A stretch of DNA of 64,000 nucleotides from Bufo bufo (GCF_905171765.1 NC_053389.1:404396313-404460312); one strand, 5' to 3'; positions 45,262 through 57,964 are shown, counted from the stretch's first letter. Made by a program: numbers and translations. Notes: generated by a model not told the origin, from the sequence alone.

Positions 45262-46895
45262 GGGGTACGGCATACATATAAGGACATCGTCAGACATCAT
45301 CCACAACTCCATCCTCCGTCAGACAAAACTCAGTCCTCCCTCATCAAAAACTCCGTCCTCCCTCATCCAAAACTCTGTCCTCCCTCAGACCTCAGACAAA
45401 ACTCCGTCCTCCCTCATCCAAAACTCCGTCCTCCCTCATCCAAAACTCCGTCCTCCCTCATCCAAAACTCCGTCCTCCCTCATCAAAAACTCCGTCCTCC
45501 CTCATCCAAAACTCCATCAGACATCAGCCAAAACTCCATCAGACATCAGCCAAAACCACGTCCTCTCTCAGACATCAGCCAAAACTCCGTCCTCCCTCAG
45601 ACATCAGCCAAAACTCCGTCCTCCCTCATCCAAAACTCTGTCCTCCCTCATCCAAAACTCTGTCTTCCCTCAGACATCAGCCAAAACTCCGTCCTCCCTT
45701 AGACATCAGCCAAAACTCTGTCCTCCCTCAGACATCAGCCAAAACTCCGTCCTCCCTCAGACATCAGCCAAAACTCCGTCCTCCCTAACTCAAAATATGC
45801 CCTACTACATACACTCTTCACCTGACGGAGCTGCTAGCTGCTGGAGAGGAAAAGGACCTGTGATAATGTCATGACCATGTGACGAGTCACGTGTGTGGCA
45901 GGGGTCAGATGTGCACAGCAGCTGGTAGAGTGTACAGAACTGTAGCCATCAAATAGAGCTCTGTACTAGAGATGTGTGTGTAACCTGCATGTAGTAGTGC
46001 TGTGTACTGTGTAGCAGAGCTGTATGTGTAACCTGCATGTAGCAGAGCTGTGTACTGTGTAGCAGAGCTGTATGTGTAACCTGCATGTAGCAGTGCTGTG
46101 TACTGTGTAGCAGTGCTGTATGTGTAACCTGCATGTAGCAGTGCTGTGTACTGTGTAGCAGAGCTGTATGTGTAACCTGCATGTAGCAGAGCTGTGTACT
46201 GTGTAGCAGAGCTGTATGTGTAACCTGCATGTAGCAGAGCTGTATGTGTAACCTGCATGTAGCAGAGCTGTATGTGTAACCTGCATGTAGCAGAGCTGTG
46301 AACTGTGTAGCAGAGCTGTATGTGTAACCTGCATGTAGCAGTGCTGTGTACTGTGTAGCAGAGCTGTATGTGTAACCTGCATGTAGCAGTGCTGTGTACT
46401 GTGTAGCAAAACTGTATGTGTAACCTGCATGTAGCAGAGCTGTATGTGTACCCTGCATGTAGCAGAGCTGTGTACTGTGTACAGAGCTGTATGTGTAACC
46501 TGCATGTAGCAGAGCTGTGTACTGTGTAGCAGAGCTGTATGTGTAACCTGCATGTAGCAGTGCTGTGTACTGTGTAGCAGTGCTGTGTGTGTAACCTGCA
46601 TGTAGCAGAGCTGTGTACTGTGTAGCAGAGCTGTATGTGTAACCTGCATGTAGCAGTGCTGTGTTTTGGATAAGGGAGGGCGGAGTTTTGTCTGAGGTCT
46701 GATGGAGTTTTGTCTGATGTCTGAGGGAGGACGGAGTTTTGGATGAGGGAGGACAGAGTTTTGTCTGAGGTCTGATGGAGTTTTGGATGAGGGTGGACGG
46801 AGTTTTGTCTAAAGTCTGAGGTAGGAGGGAGTTTTGCCTGACAGAGGATGGATTTGTGGATGATGTCTGACAATGTCCTAATATGTATGCCGTAC
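45262..46895. repeat. Inverted-repeat block with two nested minisatellites
   Basis: Left edge '(a)ggggtacggcatacatat' (45262) and right edge 'atatgtatgccgtacagggg' (to about 46895) are inverted repeats. Each arm continues with the same ~24-30 bp minisatellite ('aactccgtcctccctca'), in opposite orientations (45300-45790 and 46655-46850). The centre (45960-46655) is a different array with a 48-51 bp unit 'gcagagctgtatgtgtaacctgcatgta' in about 15 copies. Because the central unit is a multiple of three without stops, long minus-strand frames appear; they are not genes. Confidence 0.88.
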
Positions 46896-47193
46896 AGGGG
46901 TTCAAGAGTTACATCCTTGGTGGAGCTGAGTGATAATTTGGCCTCATGTACCGTACACAGCCATGCCTGTATTTTAATTTACAAAAAGCAGATCTGCAGA
47001 ATAGAGGTAGATTTTGCGTGAATTTCATATATTTTGCACTCTCATCCATAGAATGGGCTAATAAATATTGAAAGGAGCAGGATCTACGCTGAGGTTTCCG
47101 GAGAAAGCTTATGAGTCCGCCAAAAAATTGATGTGTGCTATACATCCAAATAATAATAGAACACTAAATAAAAAATACAGTAGTGTACATGAG
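46896..47193. other. Short non-coding flank
   Basis: No gene or repeat unit recognised. The A3 right terminus begins at 47194, preceded by TACATGAG as its presumed 8-bp target site. Confidence 0.5.
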
Positions 47194-47466
47194 TAGAGTT
47201 GAGCGAACACCTGGATGTTCGGGTTCGAGAAGTTCGGCCGAACTTCCCGGAAATGTTCGGGTTCGGGATCCGTACCCGAACCGAACTTCGTCCCGGACCC
47301 GAACCCCATTGAAGTCAATGGGGACCCGAACTTTTGGGCACTAAAAAGGCTGTAAAACAGCCCAGGAAAGAGCTAGAGGGCTGCAAAAGGCAGCAACATG
47401 TAGGTAAATCCCCAGCAAACAAATGTGGATAGGGAAATGAATTAAAATTAAAAAAAATTAAAATGA

Positions 47467-48290
47467 CCCAATATCAATTGGACAGAGGTCCCATACCAGA
47501 GAATCTGGCTTCACGTCAGCAGAGAATCAGTCTCTTCATGCCATAGCAAAGAATCTGGCTTCATGTCAGCACAGAATCAGTCTCTTCATGCCATAGCAGA
47601 GAATCTGGCTTCATGTCAGCAAAGAATCAGTCTTCATAGCAGAGAATCAGGCTTCACGTCACCCACCACTGGAACAGGCCACTGTCACACATTTAGGCCC
47701 AGGCACCCAGGCAGAGGAGAGAGGTCCCGTAACAGAGAATCTGGCCTTATGTCAGCGCAGAATCAGTCTTCATGTCATAGCAGAGAATCAGGCTTCACGT
47801 CACCCACCACTGGAACAGGCCACTGTCACACATTTAGGCCCAGGCACCCAGGCAGAGGAGAGAGGTCCCGTAACAGAGAATCTGGCCTTATGTCAGCACA
47901 GAATCAGTCTTCATGTCATAGCAGAGAATCAGGCTTCACGTCACCCACCACTGGAACAGGCCACTGTCACACATTTAGGCCCAGGCACCCAGACAGAGGA
48001 GAGCGGTCCCGTAACAGAGAATCTGGCCTTATGTCAGCGCAGAATCTGTCTTCATGTCATAGCAGAGAATCAGGCTTCACGTCACCCACCACTGGAACAG
48101 GCCACTGTCACACATTTAGGCCCAGGCACCCAGGCAGAGGAGAGAGGTCGTGTAACAGAGAATCTGGCTTCATGTCAGCACAGAATAAATCTTCATGTCA
48201 TAGCATGGAATCAGGCTTCACGTCACCCACCACTGGAACAGGCCACTGTCACACATTTAGGCCCCGGCACCCAGACAGAGGAGAGGTTCA
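47467..48290 (-). repeat. 3' tandem repeats of A3, ~140 bp unit
   Basis: Five well-kept units of about 140 bp in inverse orientation, with 'gagaatcaggcttcacgtcacccaccactggaacaggcc' at the same place in each (47641, 47782, 47923, 48063, 48203 approximately). More regular than in A1 or A2, suggesting recent homogenisation. A plus-strand open frame through it is a repeat artefact. Confidence 0.9.
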
Positions 48291-48402
48291 TTCAACTTTG
48301 GGTTGCCCCGCAATATAATGGTAAAATGAAATAAAAAATAGTATTGAATGAGGAAGTGCCCTGGAGTAGAATAATATATTGTTATGGGGAGGTAGTTAAT
48401 AT

Positions 48403-51400
48403 CTAATCTGCACAAGGGATGGACAGGTCCTGTGGGATCCATGCCTGGTTCATTTTTTTGAACGTCAGCTTGTCCACATTGGCTGTAGACAGGCGGCTGC
48501 GTTTGTCTGTAATGACGCCCCCTGCCGTGCTGAATACACGTTCAGACAAAACGCTGGCCGCCGGGCAGGCCAGCACCTCCAAGGCATAAAAGGCTAGCTC
48601 TGGCCACGTGGACAATTTGGAGACCCAGAAGTTGAATGGGGCCGAACCATCAGTCAGTACGTGGAGGGGTGTGCACAGGTACTGTTCCACCATGTTAGTG
48701 AAATGTTGCCTCCTGCTAACACGTTCCGTATCAGGTGGTGGTGCAGTTAGCTGTGGCGTGTTGACAAAACTTTTCCACATCTCTGCCATGCTAACCCTGC
48801 CCTCAGAGGAGCTGGGCGTGACACAGCTGCGTTGGCGACCTCTTGCTCCTCCTCTGCCTTCGCCTTGGGCTTCCACTGGTTCCCCTGTGACATTTGGGAA
48901 TGCTCTCAGTAGCGCGTCTACCAACGTGCGCTTGTACTCGCGCATCTTCCTATCACGCTCCAGTGCAGGAAGTAAGGTGGGCACATTGTCTTTGTACCGG
49001 GGATCCAGCAGGGTGCCAACCCAGTAGTCCGCACACGTTAAAATGTGGGCAACTCTGCTGTCGTTGCGCAGGCACTGCAGCATGTAGTCGCTCATGTGTG
49101 CCAGGCTGCCCAGAGGTAAGGACAAGCTGTCCTCTGTGGGAGGCGTATCGTCATCGTCCTGTGTTTCCCCCCAGCCACGCACCAGTGATGGGCCTGAGCT
49201 GCTTTGGGTGCCACCCCGCTGTGAACATGCTTCATCCTCATCCTCCTCCACCTCCTCCTCATCCTCGTCCTCCTCGTCCTCCAGTAGTGGGCCCTGTCTG
49301 GCCACATTTGTACCTGGCCTCTGGTGTTGCAAAAAACCTCCCTCTGAGTCAATTCGAAGAGACTGGCCTGAAAGTGCTAAAAATGACCCCTCTAATTCCT
49401 CTTCCTCCTGGGCCACCTCCTCTTCCATCATCGCCCTAAGTGTTTTCTCAATGAGACATAGAAGTGGTATTGTAACGCTGATAATGGCGTCATCGCCACT
49501 GGCCATGTTGGTGGAGTACTCGAAACAAAGCAACAGGGCACACAGGTCTCGCATGGAGGCCCAGTCATTGGTGGTGAAGTGTGTCTGATCCACAGTGCGA
49601 CTGACCCGTGCGTGCTGCAGCTGAAACTCCACTATGGCCTGCTGCTGCTCGCACAGTCTGTCCAGCATATGCAAGGTGGAGTTCCACCTGGTGGGTACGT
49701 CGCATATGAAGCGGTGAGCGGGAAGGCCGAAGTTACGCTGTAGCGCAGACAGGCGAGCAGCGGCAGGGTGTGAACGCCGGAAGCGCGAACAGACGGCCCG
49801 CACTTTATGCAGCATCTCTGACATGTCGGGGTAGTTGCGAATGAACTTCTGCACCACCAAATTCAGCACATGCGCCAGGCAAGGGATGTGCGTCAAACCG
49901 GCTAGTCCCAGAGCTGCAACGAGATTTCGCCCATTATCGCACACCACCAGGCCGGGCTTGAGGCTCACCGGCAGCAACCACTCGTCGGTCTGTTGTTCTA
50001 TACCCCGCCACAACTCCTGTGCGGTGTGGGGCCTGTCCCCCAAACATATGAGTTTCAGAATGGCCTGCTGACATTTACCCCGGGCTGTGCTGAAGTTGGT
50101 GGTGAAGGTGTGTGGCTGACTGGATAAGCAGGTGGAAGAAGAGGAGGAGGAAGCTGAGTAGGAGGAGGAGGAGACAGGAGGCAAAGAATGTTGCCCTGCG
50201 ATCCTTGGCGGCGGAAGGACGTGCGCCAAACAGCTCTCCGCCTGGGGCCCAGCCGCCACTACATTTACCCAGTGTGCAGTTAGGGAGATATAGCGTCCCT
50301 GGCCGTGCTTACTGGTCCACGTATCTGTGGTTAGGTGGACCTTGCCACAGATGGCGTTGCGCAGTGCACACTTGATTTTATCGGACACTTGTTTGTGCAG
50401 GGAAGGCACGGCTCTCTTGGAGAAGTAGTGGCGGCTGGGAACAACATACTGTGGGACAGCAAGTGACATGAGCTGTTTGAAGCTGTGTGTGTCCACCAGC
50501 CTAAATGACAGCATTTCATAGGCCAGTAGTTTAGAAATGCTGGCATTCAGGGCCAGGGATCGAGGGTGGCTAAGTGGGAATTTACGCTTTCTCTCAAATG
50601 TTTGTGAGATGGAGAGCTTAACGCTGCCGTGTGACATGGTTGAGATGCTTGGTGACTCAGGTGGTGGTGTTGGTGGTACATCCCATGTTTGCTGGGCGGC
50701 AGGTGCCAATGTTCCTCCAGAGGCAGAGGAAGAGGCCGAGGCGGCGGCGGCAGCAGCAGCAGAAGAGGCCGAGGCGGCGGCAGCAGCAGAAGAGGCCGAG
50801 GCGGCAGCAGCAGAAGAGGCAGCAGGGGGAGCCTGAGTGACTTCCTTGTTTTTAAGGTGTTTACTCCACTGCAGTTCATGCTTTGCATGCAGGTGCCTGG
50901 TCATGCAGGTTGTGCTAAGGTTCAGAACGTTAATGCCTCGCTTCAGGCTCTGATGGCACAGCGTGCAAACCACTCGGGTCTTGTCGTCAGCACATTGTTT
51001 GAAGAAGTGCCATGCCAGGGAACTCCTTGAAGCTGCCTTTGGGGTGCTCGGTCCCAGATTGCGGCGGTCAGTAGCAGGCGGAGTCTCTTGGCGGCGGGTG
51101 TTCTGATTTTGCCCACTGCTCCCTCTTTTGCTACGCTGTTGGCTCGGTCTCACCACTGCCTCTTCCTCCGAACTCTAAAAGTCAGTGGCACGACCTTCAT
51201 TCCATGTGGGGTCTAGGACCTCATCGTCCCCTGCATCGTCTTCCACCCAGTCTTGATCCCTGACCTCCTGTTCAGTCTGCACACTGCAGAAAGACGCAGC
51301 AGTTGGCACCTGTGTTTCGTCATCATCAGAGACGTGCTGAGGTGGTATTCCCATGTCCTCATCATCAGGAAACATAAGTGGTTGTGCGTTAGTACATTCT

Positions 51401-51867
51401 ATCTCTTCCACCCCTGGTGAAGAGCTAGGTGGATGCCCTTGGGAAACCCTGGCAGCAGAGTCTTCAAACAGCATAAGAGACTGCTGCATAACTTGAGGCT
51501 CAGACAGTTTCCCTGATATGCATGGGGTTGATGTGACAGACTGATGGGCTTGGTTTTCAAGCGCCATCTGTGCGCTTTCTGCAGAAGACTGGGTGGGAGA
51601 TAATGTGAACGTGCTGGATGCACTGTCGGCCACCCAATTGACTAATGCCTGTACCTGCTCAGGCCTTACCATCCTTAGAACGGCATTGGGCCCCACCAAA
51701 TATGGCTGTAAATTCTGGCGGCTACTGGGACCTGAGGTAGTTGGTACACTAGGACGTGTGGCTGTGGCAGAACGGCCACGTCCTCTCCCAGCACCAGAGG
51801 GTCCACTAACACCACCACGACCATGTCCACGTCCGCGTCCGCGTCCCTTATTAGATGTTTTCCTCAT
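48403..51867 (-). pseudogene. A3 hAT transposase, full length with one nonsense codon
   Basis: From ATG 51867-51865 to the stop at 48403, 1154 codons broken only by TAG at 51177-51175 (CAG in A1). Domains in A3 numbering: RG-rich N-terminus (about 8-32); DDDETQ (181-186) in an acidic region; BED finger near 286-330 with W286, C301, C304 and H325/H327/H330; a long Ala/Ser tract (about 349-385); catalytic-domain TTDTWTS (D515); CDNGRN (D644) with CLAH just after; RWNST (about 727); an acidic insert; C-terminal dimerisation region with ALEVLACPAASVLSERVF and KRSRLSTANVDKL. It would bind the element's ends and catalyse cut-and-paste with 8-bp duplications. The family resembles ZBED-type, Ac-like hAT proteins but is longer than most (600-800 aa), owing to the N-terminal extension and low-complexity insertions. 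Confidence 0.9.
50705..50826 (-). repeat. Trinucleotide (Ala/Ser) expansion in the A3 transposase
   Basis: A GCN/TCN-type run encodes alternating Ala and Ser tracts, about 35 residues. A1 and A2 have a much shorter version at the same place. The reading frame is kept, consistent with replication slippage in units of three. Confidence 0.85.
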
Positions 51868-51884
51868 TGTTCCCGTTCACCACA

Positions 51885-54800
51885 ATTTTGAGAATGGCAA
51901 ATTTGGGAATAGTTTTTCAACCCAGAACAAAAAGTGTGCTTTTACGGTCACTACAAATAACTTGACCAGCTAAAACAGTACAGATTTGGTTGAATAGAAA
52001 TGTGAGGCCTGTTTTTTTTTTTTGCGCTGTGTGACAGGTATAGGTTTAATCACAGAATTAGACTTCTATCTGCACGGTAGCGTGTGTCTTAGGTTTTTCT
52101 GAATGACACTATCACCACCTTCAATGTAAGATATCCTTTTTGGGATAGATTTCAAGTAGGCCTCATATAGCAGAAACTAGTTATTTTGAGAATGGCAAAT
52201 TTGGGAATATTTTTTCAACCCAGAACAAAAAGTGTGCTTTTACGGTCACTACAAATAACTTGACCAGCTAAAACAGTACAGATTTGGTTGAATAGAAATG
52301 TGAGGCCTGTTTTTTTTTTTGCGCTGTGTGACAGGTATAGGTTTAATCACAGAATTAGACTTCTATCTGCACGGTAGCGTGTGTCTTAGGTTTTTCTGAA
52401 TGACACTATCAGCACCTTCAATGTAAGATATCCTTTTTGGGATAGATTTCAAGTAGGCCTCATATAGCAGAAACTAGTTATTTTGAGAATGGCAAATTTG
52501 GGAATATTTTTTCAACCCAGAACAAAAAGTGTGCTTTTACGGTCACTACAAATAACTTGACCAGCTAAAACAGTACAGATTTGGTTGAATAGAAATGTGA
52601 GGCCTGTTTTTTTTTGCGCTGTGTTACAGGTATAGGTTTAATCACAGAATCAGACTTCTATCAGCACGGTAGCGTGTGTCTTAGGTTTTTCTGAATGGCA
52701 CTATCAGCACCTTCAATGTAAGATATCCTTTTTGGGATAGATTTCAAGTAGGCCTCAAATACCAGAAACTAGTTATTTTGAGAATGGCAAATTTGGGAAT
52801 AGTTTTTCAACCCAGAAAAAAAAAAAGTGCTTTTACGGTCACTAGAAATAACTTGACCAGCTAAAACAGTACAGATTTGGTTGAATAGAAATGTGAGGCC
52901 TGTTTTTTTTTTTTGCGCTGTGTGACAGGTATAGGTTTAATCACAGAATCAGACTTCTATCTGCACGGTAGCGTGTGTCTTAGGTTTTTCTGAATGACAC
53001 TATCAGCACCTTCAATGTAAGATATCCTTTTTGGGATAGATTTCAAGTAGGCCTCATATAGCAGAAACTAGTTATTTTGAGAATGGCAAATTTGGGAATA
53101 TTTTTTCAACCCAGAACAAAAAGTCTGTTTTTACGGTCACTACAAATAACTTGACCAGCTAAAACAGTACAGATTTGGTTGAATAGAAATGTGAGGCCTT
53201 TTTTTTTTTTTGCGCTGTGTGACAGGTATAGGTTTAATCACAGAATTAGACTTCTATCTGCACGGTAGCGTGTGTCTTAGGTTTTTCTGAATGACACTAT
53301 CAGCACCTTCAATGTAAGATATCCTTTTTGGGATAGATTTCAAGTAGGCCTCATATAGCAGAAACTAGTTATTTTGAGAATGGCAAATTTGGGAATATTT
53401 TTTCAACCCAGAACAAAAAGTGTGCTTTTACGGTCACTACAAATAACTTGACCAGCTAAAACAGTACAGATTTGGTTGAATAGAAATGTGAGGCCTGTTT
53501 TTTATTGCGCTGTGTGAAAGGTATAGGTTTAATCACAGAATCAGACTTCTATCAGCACGGTAGCGTGTGTCTTAGGTTTTTCTGAATGGCACTATCAGCA
53601 CCTTCAATGTAAGATATCCTTTTTGGGATAGATTTCAAGTAGGCCTCAAATACCAGAAACTAGTTATTTTGAGAATGGCAAATTTGGGAATAGTTTTTCA
53701 ACCCAGAAAAAAAAAAAGTGCTTTTACGGTCACTAGAAATAACTTGACCAGCTAAAACAGTACAGATTTGGTTGAATAGAAATGTGAGGCCTGTTTTTTT
53801 TTTTTGCGCTGTGTGACAGGTATAGGTTTAATCACAGAATCAGACTTCTATCTGCACGGTAGCGTGTGTCTTAGGTTTTTCTGAATGACACTATCAGCAC
53901 CTTCAATGTAAGATATCCTTTTTGGGATAGATTTCAAGTAGGCCTCATATAGCAGAAACTAGTTATTTTGAGAATGGCAAATTTGGGAATATTTTTTCAA
54001 CCCAGAACAAAAAGTGTGCTTTTACGGTCACTACAAATAACTTGACCAGCTAAAACAGTACAGATTTGGTTGAATAGAAATGTGAGGCCTGTTTTTTTTT
54101 TTGCGCTGTGTGACAGGTATAGGTTTAATCACAGAATTAGACTTCTATCTGCACGGTAGCGTGTGTCTTAGGTTTTTCCGAATGACACTATCAGCACCTT
54201 CAATGTAAGATATCCTTTTTCGGGATAGATTTCAAGTAGGCCTCATATAGCAGAAACTAGTTATTTTGAGAATGGCAAATTTGGGAATAGTTTTTTAAAC
54301 CCAGAACAAAAAGTTTGCTTTTACGGTCACTACAAATAACTTGACCAGCTAAAACAGTACAGATTTGGTTGAATAGAAATGTGAGGCCTTTTTTTTTTTG
54401 CGCTGTGTGACAGGTATAGGTTTAATCACAGAATCAGACTTCTATCTGCACGGTAGCGTGTGTCTTAGGTTTTTCTGAATGACACTATCAGTACCTTCAA
54501 TGTAAGATATCCTTTTTCGGGATAGATTTCAAGTAGGCCTCAAATACCAGAAACTAGTTATTTTGAGAATGGCAAATTTGGGAATAGTTTTTCAACCCAG
54601 AAAAAAAATTGTGCTTTTACGGTCACTAGAAATAACTTGACCAGCTAAAACAGTACAGATTTGGTTGAATAGAAATGTGAGGCCTTTTTTTTTTTGCGCT
54701 GTGTGACAGGTATAGGTTTAATCACAGAATTAGACTTCTATCTGCACGGTAGCGTGTGTCTTAGGTTTTTCTGAATGACACTATCAGTACCTTCAATGTA

Positions 54801-55058
54801 AGATATCCTTTTTGGGATAGATTTCAAGTAGGCCTCAAATACCAGAAACTAGTTATTTTGAGAATGGCAAAGTTGGGAATAGTTTTTCAACCCAGAAAAA
54901 AAAAATGTGCTTTTACGGTCACTAGAAATAACTTGACCAGCTAAAACAGTACAGATTTGGTTGAATAGAAATGTGAGGCCTGTTTTTTTTTTTGCGCTGT
55001 GTGACAGGTATAGGTTTAATCACAGAATCAGACTTCTATCTGCACGGTAGCGTGTGTC
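51885..55058 (-). repeat. ~297-bp satellite, block 1 (11 units), derived from the hAT A 5' region
   Basis: Eleven tandem copies, with 'cttgaccagctaaaacagta' at 51961, 52259, 52556 and onward at 295-299-bp spacing. In inverse orientation the unit contains 'tttttgttctgggttgaa', 'ttcacacgctaccgtgc' and 'ctaattctgt...cctatacctgtcac'-like blocks. The same blocks stand in order in the 5' region of A1 (about 4105-4300). The satellite is thus the amplified subterminal region of this hAT family. Unit variants ('catatagcag' versus 'aataccag', poly-T length) alternate, which hints at multi-unit duplications. Confidence 0.93.
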
Positions 55059-55229
55059 CAGGGGCGGACTGACCGGTCGGGCACTTCGGGCATGGTCTGA
55101 GGGCCCGTGCGGGATGGGGGCCCGCCGCAGAATAATATTATTTATTATCAGCAGCGCAGTGGAAGAGTCTCTCCCTCCTCCCTGTGCTGCTGCCGCGGCC
55201 AATAAGAAAAGGGACAGGGGGAGGGGCTG

Positions 55230-55424
55230 TGGCCAATGAAGATAACTGAGCTGTTAATACAAATGCAGGAGGCGGGTGCCGGAATCAAATAGCCGGCACC
55301 TGACCTCTATGACAGGGAGCTGCACGGTGCAGCTCCCTGTCATAGAGGTCGGGTGCCGGCTATTTGATTCCGGCACCTGCCTCCTGCATTTGTATTAACA
55401 GCTCAGTTATCTTCATTGGTGGCG
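55230..55424. repeat. ~195-bp near-perfect palindrome in C1
   Basis: Arms 'ggaggcgggtgccggaatcaa' and inverse meet at 'gctgcacggtgcagc' (about 55320-55335). It repeats at 60180-60370 in C2 with a few substitutions. It would fold into a long hairpin. Confidence 0.9.
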
Positions 55425-55499
55425 CCCCCCCCCCAGTATAATAAACATTGAGTGCCGCCCCCCCCCCCCAGTATAATAAACATTGAGTGCGGCCCTCCC

Positions 55500-55830
55500 C
55501 CCCCGTATAATTAACATTGGTGGCGCAGTGGGAAGTGCCAATGAGGGTTAAAATAAATAAATAAAAATCAACTCACCTCCTCCAATTGGTCGCGTAGCTG
55601 CCGGTCTCCTGTTTTCTTCAGGACCTGTGGTGACGTCACTGAGCTCCATCACATGGTCCATTACCATGGTGATGGATCATGTGATGCATCATGTGATAAG
55701 CACAGTAATGTCACCACAGGTCCTGCGTCCTGAAGAAAGTACAGAAGACCGGCTGCTACGTGATCAATTGGAGGAGGTGAGTTAATTTTTATTTATTTTT
55801 TTAACCCTCATTGGCACTGCCCACCAATGT
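55500..55830. repeat. Palindrome 2 of C1 with a TGACGTCA site
   Basis: Left arm 'ccaatgagggttaaaataaa', 'ctcacctcctccaattg' and 'cttcaggacctgtggtgacg' is inverse-repeated to the right (55680-55825). The centre is about 'ccatggtgatgg'. TGACGTCA, the cAMP-response-element consensus, lies at 55631-55638; its mirror in the other arm is mutated. Confidence 0.85.
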
Positions 55831-55832
55831 TT

Positions 55833-56185
55833 ATATATTTATTATACTAGGGAGGGGGGGGTGGCGCACTGCCCACCAATGTTTATATATTTAATATACT
55901 AGGCAGGGGGGGGGCGCACTGCCCACCAATGTTTATATATTTATTATACTAGGGAGGGGGGGCGCACTGCCCACCAATGTTTATATGTTTATTATACTGG
56001 GGTGTTGGGGGGGGCGCACTGCGCCACCAATGTTTATATGTTTATTATACTAGGGAGGGGGGGCGCACTGCGCCACCAATGTGTATTATGTTGGGGGGGC
56101 GCACTGCGCCACCAATGTTTATATGTTTATTATACTAGGGAGGGGGGGGCGCACTGCGCCACCAATGTTTATTATATTGACCTTC
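55833..56185. repeat. ~58-62-bp G-rich tandem repeats in C1
   Basis: Six units of 'gcgcactgcgccaccaatgt', 'ttatatgtttattatactag' and a G-run of 6-9. Runs of G on one strand are long enough for quadruplex formation in principle. Confidence 0.88.
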
Positions 56186-56189
56186 TACT

Positions 56190-56500
56190 ACGCATTCTGC
56201 ATTAAAGAATGCTATTATTTTCCCTTATAACCATGTTGTTATAAGGGAAAGTAATACAGTGAATAGACTTTCATCCTAGCAACCATGCGTGAAAATCGCA
56301 CGGTTCAACCGGAAGGATGGATCCGGCATTCAGGCAAATCTTCAGTTTTTTTCGCCAGAGATAAAAACGTAGAATGCTGCGGTTTTATCTTTTGCCTGAT
56401 CAGTCAAAAAGACTGACCTGAAGACATCTTTTCCGGTATAGAGCCCCTGTGATGGAACTCTATGCCGAAAATGAAAAACGCTAATGTGAAAGTACCCTAA
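56190..56500. repeat. MITE-like segment inside C1
   Basis: Ends 'gctaatgtgaaagtaccctaa', the same terminal type as the MITE-like segments at 44.2-44.9 kb. Contains 'cccttataacc...ggttataaggg'-like hairpin sequence and 'ccggtatagagcccctgtga'. The left boundary is not clear. Present again at 63260-63590 in C2. Confidence 0.6.
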
Positions 56501-57004
56501 AATATTAAGTTTAAATCCCCCCCTTTCCCAATTTTACATATAAAATATATAAACAATAAATAAACATATTACATAGCGCTGCGTCCGAAAAGTCCAAACT
56601 ATTAAATTATTAAAAAATATCTCCTATGCGGTGAGCATTCGCCATTTTTAGTCACCTTGTCACCCCAAAAAATAGGATAGGACTGTTCTATTATGGGCCG
56701 AACGTTTCATAAAATGCGAAAAGCACGCAGCTTTTTTTGGTGTTTTTTTGCACGGTATTGAGTATCGCAATACTTTTTTATGGTGACGAAAGCGAATCAA
56801 AACTTTGGTATCGAAACAACCCTACGCCAATCTGATCGGCGTAGCGTTGTCACGATACCAAAATTTTTAATCAGTTTTGATTTGGCGACTAAAAATGTAA
56901 TTTGTCTCCTAAATTTTTCAGTTCAGGAGCCAATGGCTACTAGGTATTTTTTTTAGTCTGGAGCACTGTGCCCAGCACCCCGATTCCGAATGTTATGCTG
57001 GCCT

Positions 57005-57402
57005 GGTAATGGCAGCGGGGCCCGGTGCAGTCACTGTTTTCTATTACACCGGGCCCCGCTCACTGTAATACTAATATTCAAATGTGAACAACTTGAAATC
57101 CTCTGCGATCCTCTCCCTCTCTGTACTCACAAACTCAGTAGCAGGCCGGGCGGCAGCGCAACTCACTGACGTCACGCGCCTGCTCCTCCCACTTTATGAA
57201 TGAAGCAGGAGGAGCAGGCGCGTGACGTCAGTGATTTGCGCTGCCGTCCGGCCTGCTACTGAGTTTGTGAGTACAGAGAGCTCTGAGGGACAGGATCGCA
57301 GAGGATTTCAAGTTGTTCACATATGAATATTAGTATTACAGTGAGCGGGGCCCGGTGTAATAGAATACAGTGACTGCACAGGGCCCCGCTGCCATTACAG
57401 CA
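57005..57402. repeat. ~400-bp palindrome 3 of C1 with two TGACGTCA sites
   Basis: Outer arms 'gcagcggggcccggtg' and inverse; inner arms 'gaggagcaggcgcgtgacgt' and inverse, meeting near 57200. TGACGTCA occurs in both arms (about 57168-57175 and 57222-57229). Confidence 0.88.
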
Positions 57403-57536
57403 CCAGATGCCGGCCCCCAGACCCTGTATTGGGGATCATTCACTCACAGGGACACTGTTATGGGGGGATCTGTGGATGACACATATATAGCATAAGGTGC
57501 TATAGATGTGTCACCCACAGATCCCCCCCCCCACAA

Positions 57537-57890
57537 CAGTGCCACCCACAGAGCCCCCACAACAGTGCCACCCACAGAGCCCCCACAACAGTGCCATCCA
57601 CAGAGCCCCCACAACAGTGCCACCCACAGAGCCCCCACAACAGTGCCACCCACACCCACAACAGTGCCACCCACAGAGCCCCCACAACAGTGCCACCCAC
57701 AGAGACCCCACAACAGTGCCACCCACAGAGCCCCCACAACAGTGCCACCCACAGAGCCCCCACAACAGTGCCACCCACAACAGTGCCACCCACAGAGCCC
57801 CCACAACAGTGCCACCCACAGAGCCCCCACAACAGTGCCATCCACAGAGCCCCCGTAACAGTGCCATCCACAGAGCCCCCATAACACCTT
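57537..57890. repeat. 26-bp minisatellite in C1
   Basis: About thirteen copies of 'acaacagtgccacccacagag' plus a C-run. Shorter units occur twice where 'agagccccc' is missing. All open frames across it are repeat artefacts. Confidence 0.92.
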
Positions 57891-57964
57891 TTGGTTCAAA
57901 ATATTTCTTAATTTGGCTATTCCCCACCCCTCTTGTAATTGTTCCGCTACTTGTGGGCTGCGCG

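Noticed and set aside
45905..46905. Three long overlapping minus-strand open frames of about 230-320 codons
   Set aside because: They are all readings of the same 48-51 bp tandem unit, which is close to a multiple of three and has no stops in these frames. No start context, domain or codon preference supports a gene.
47563..48318. 251-codon plus-strand frame with a repeated RHPGRGERSRNRESG pattern
   Set aside because: It lies on the non-coding strand of the A3 3' repeat array. The repetition is DNA-level, and the corresponding regions of A1 and A2 are broken.
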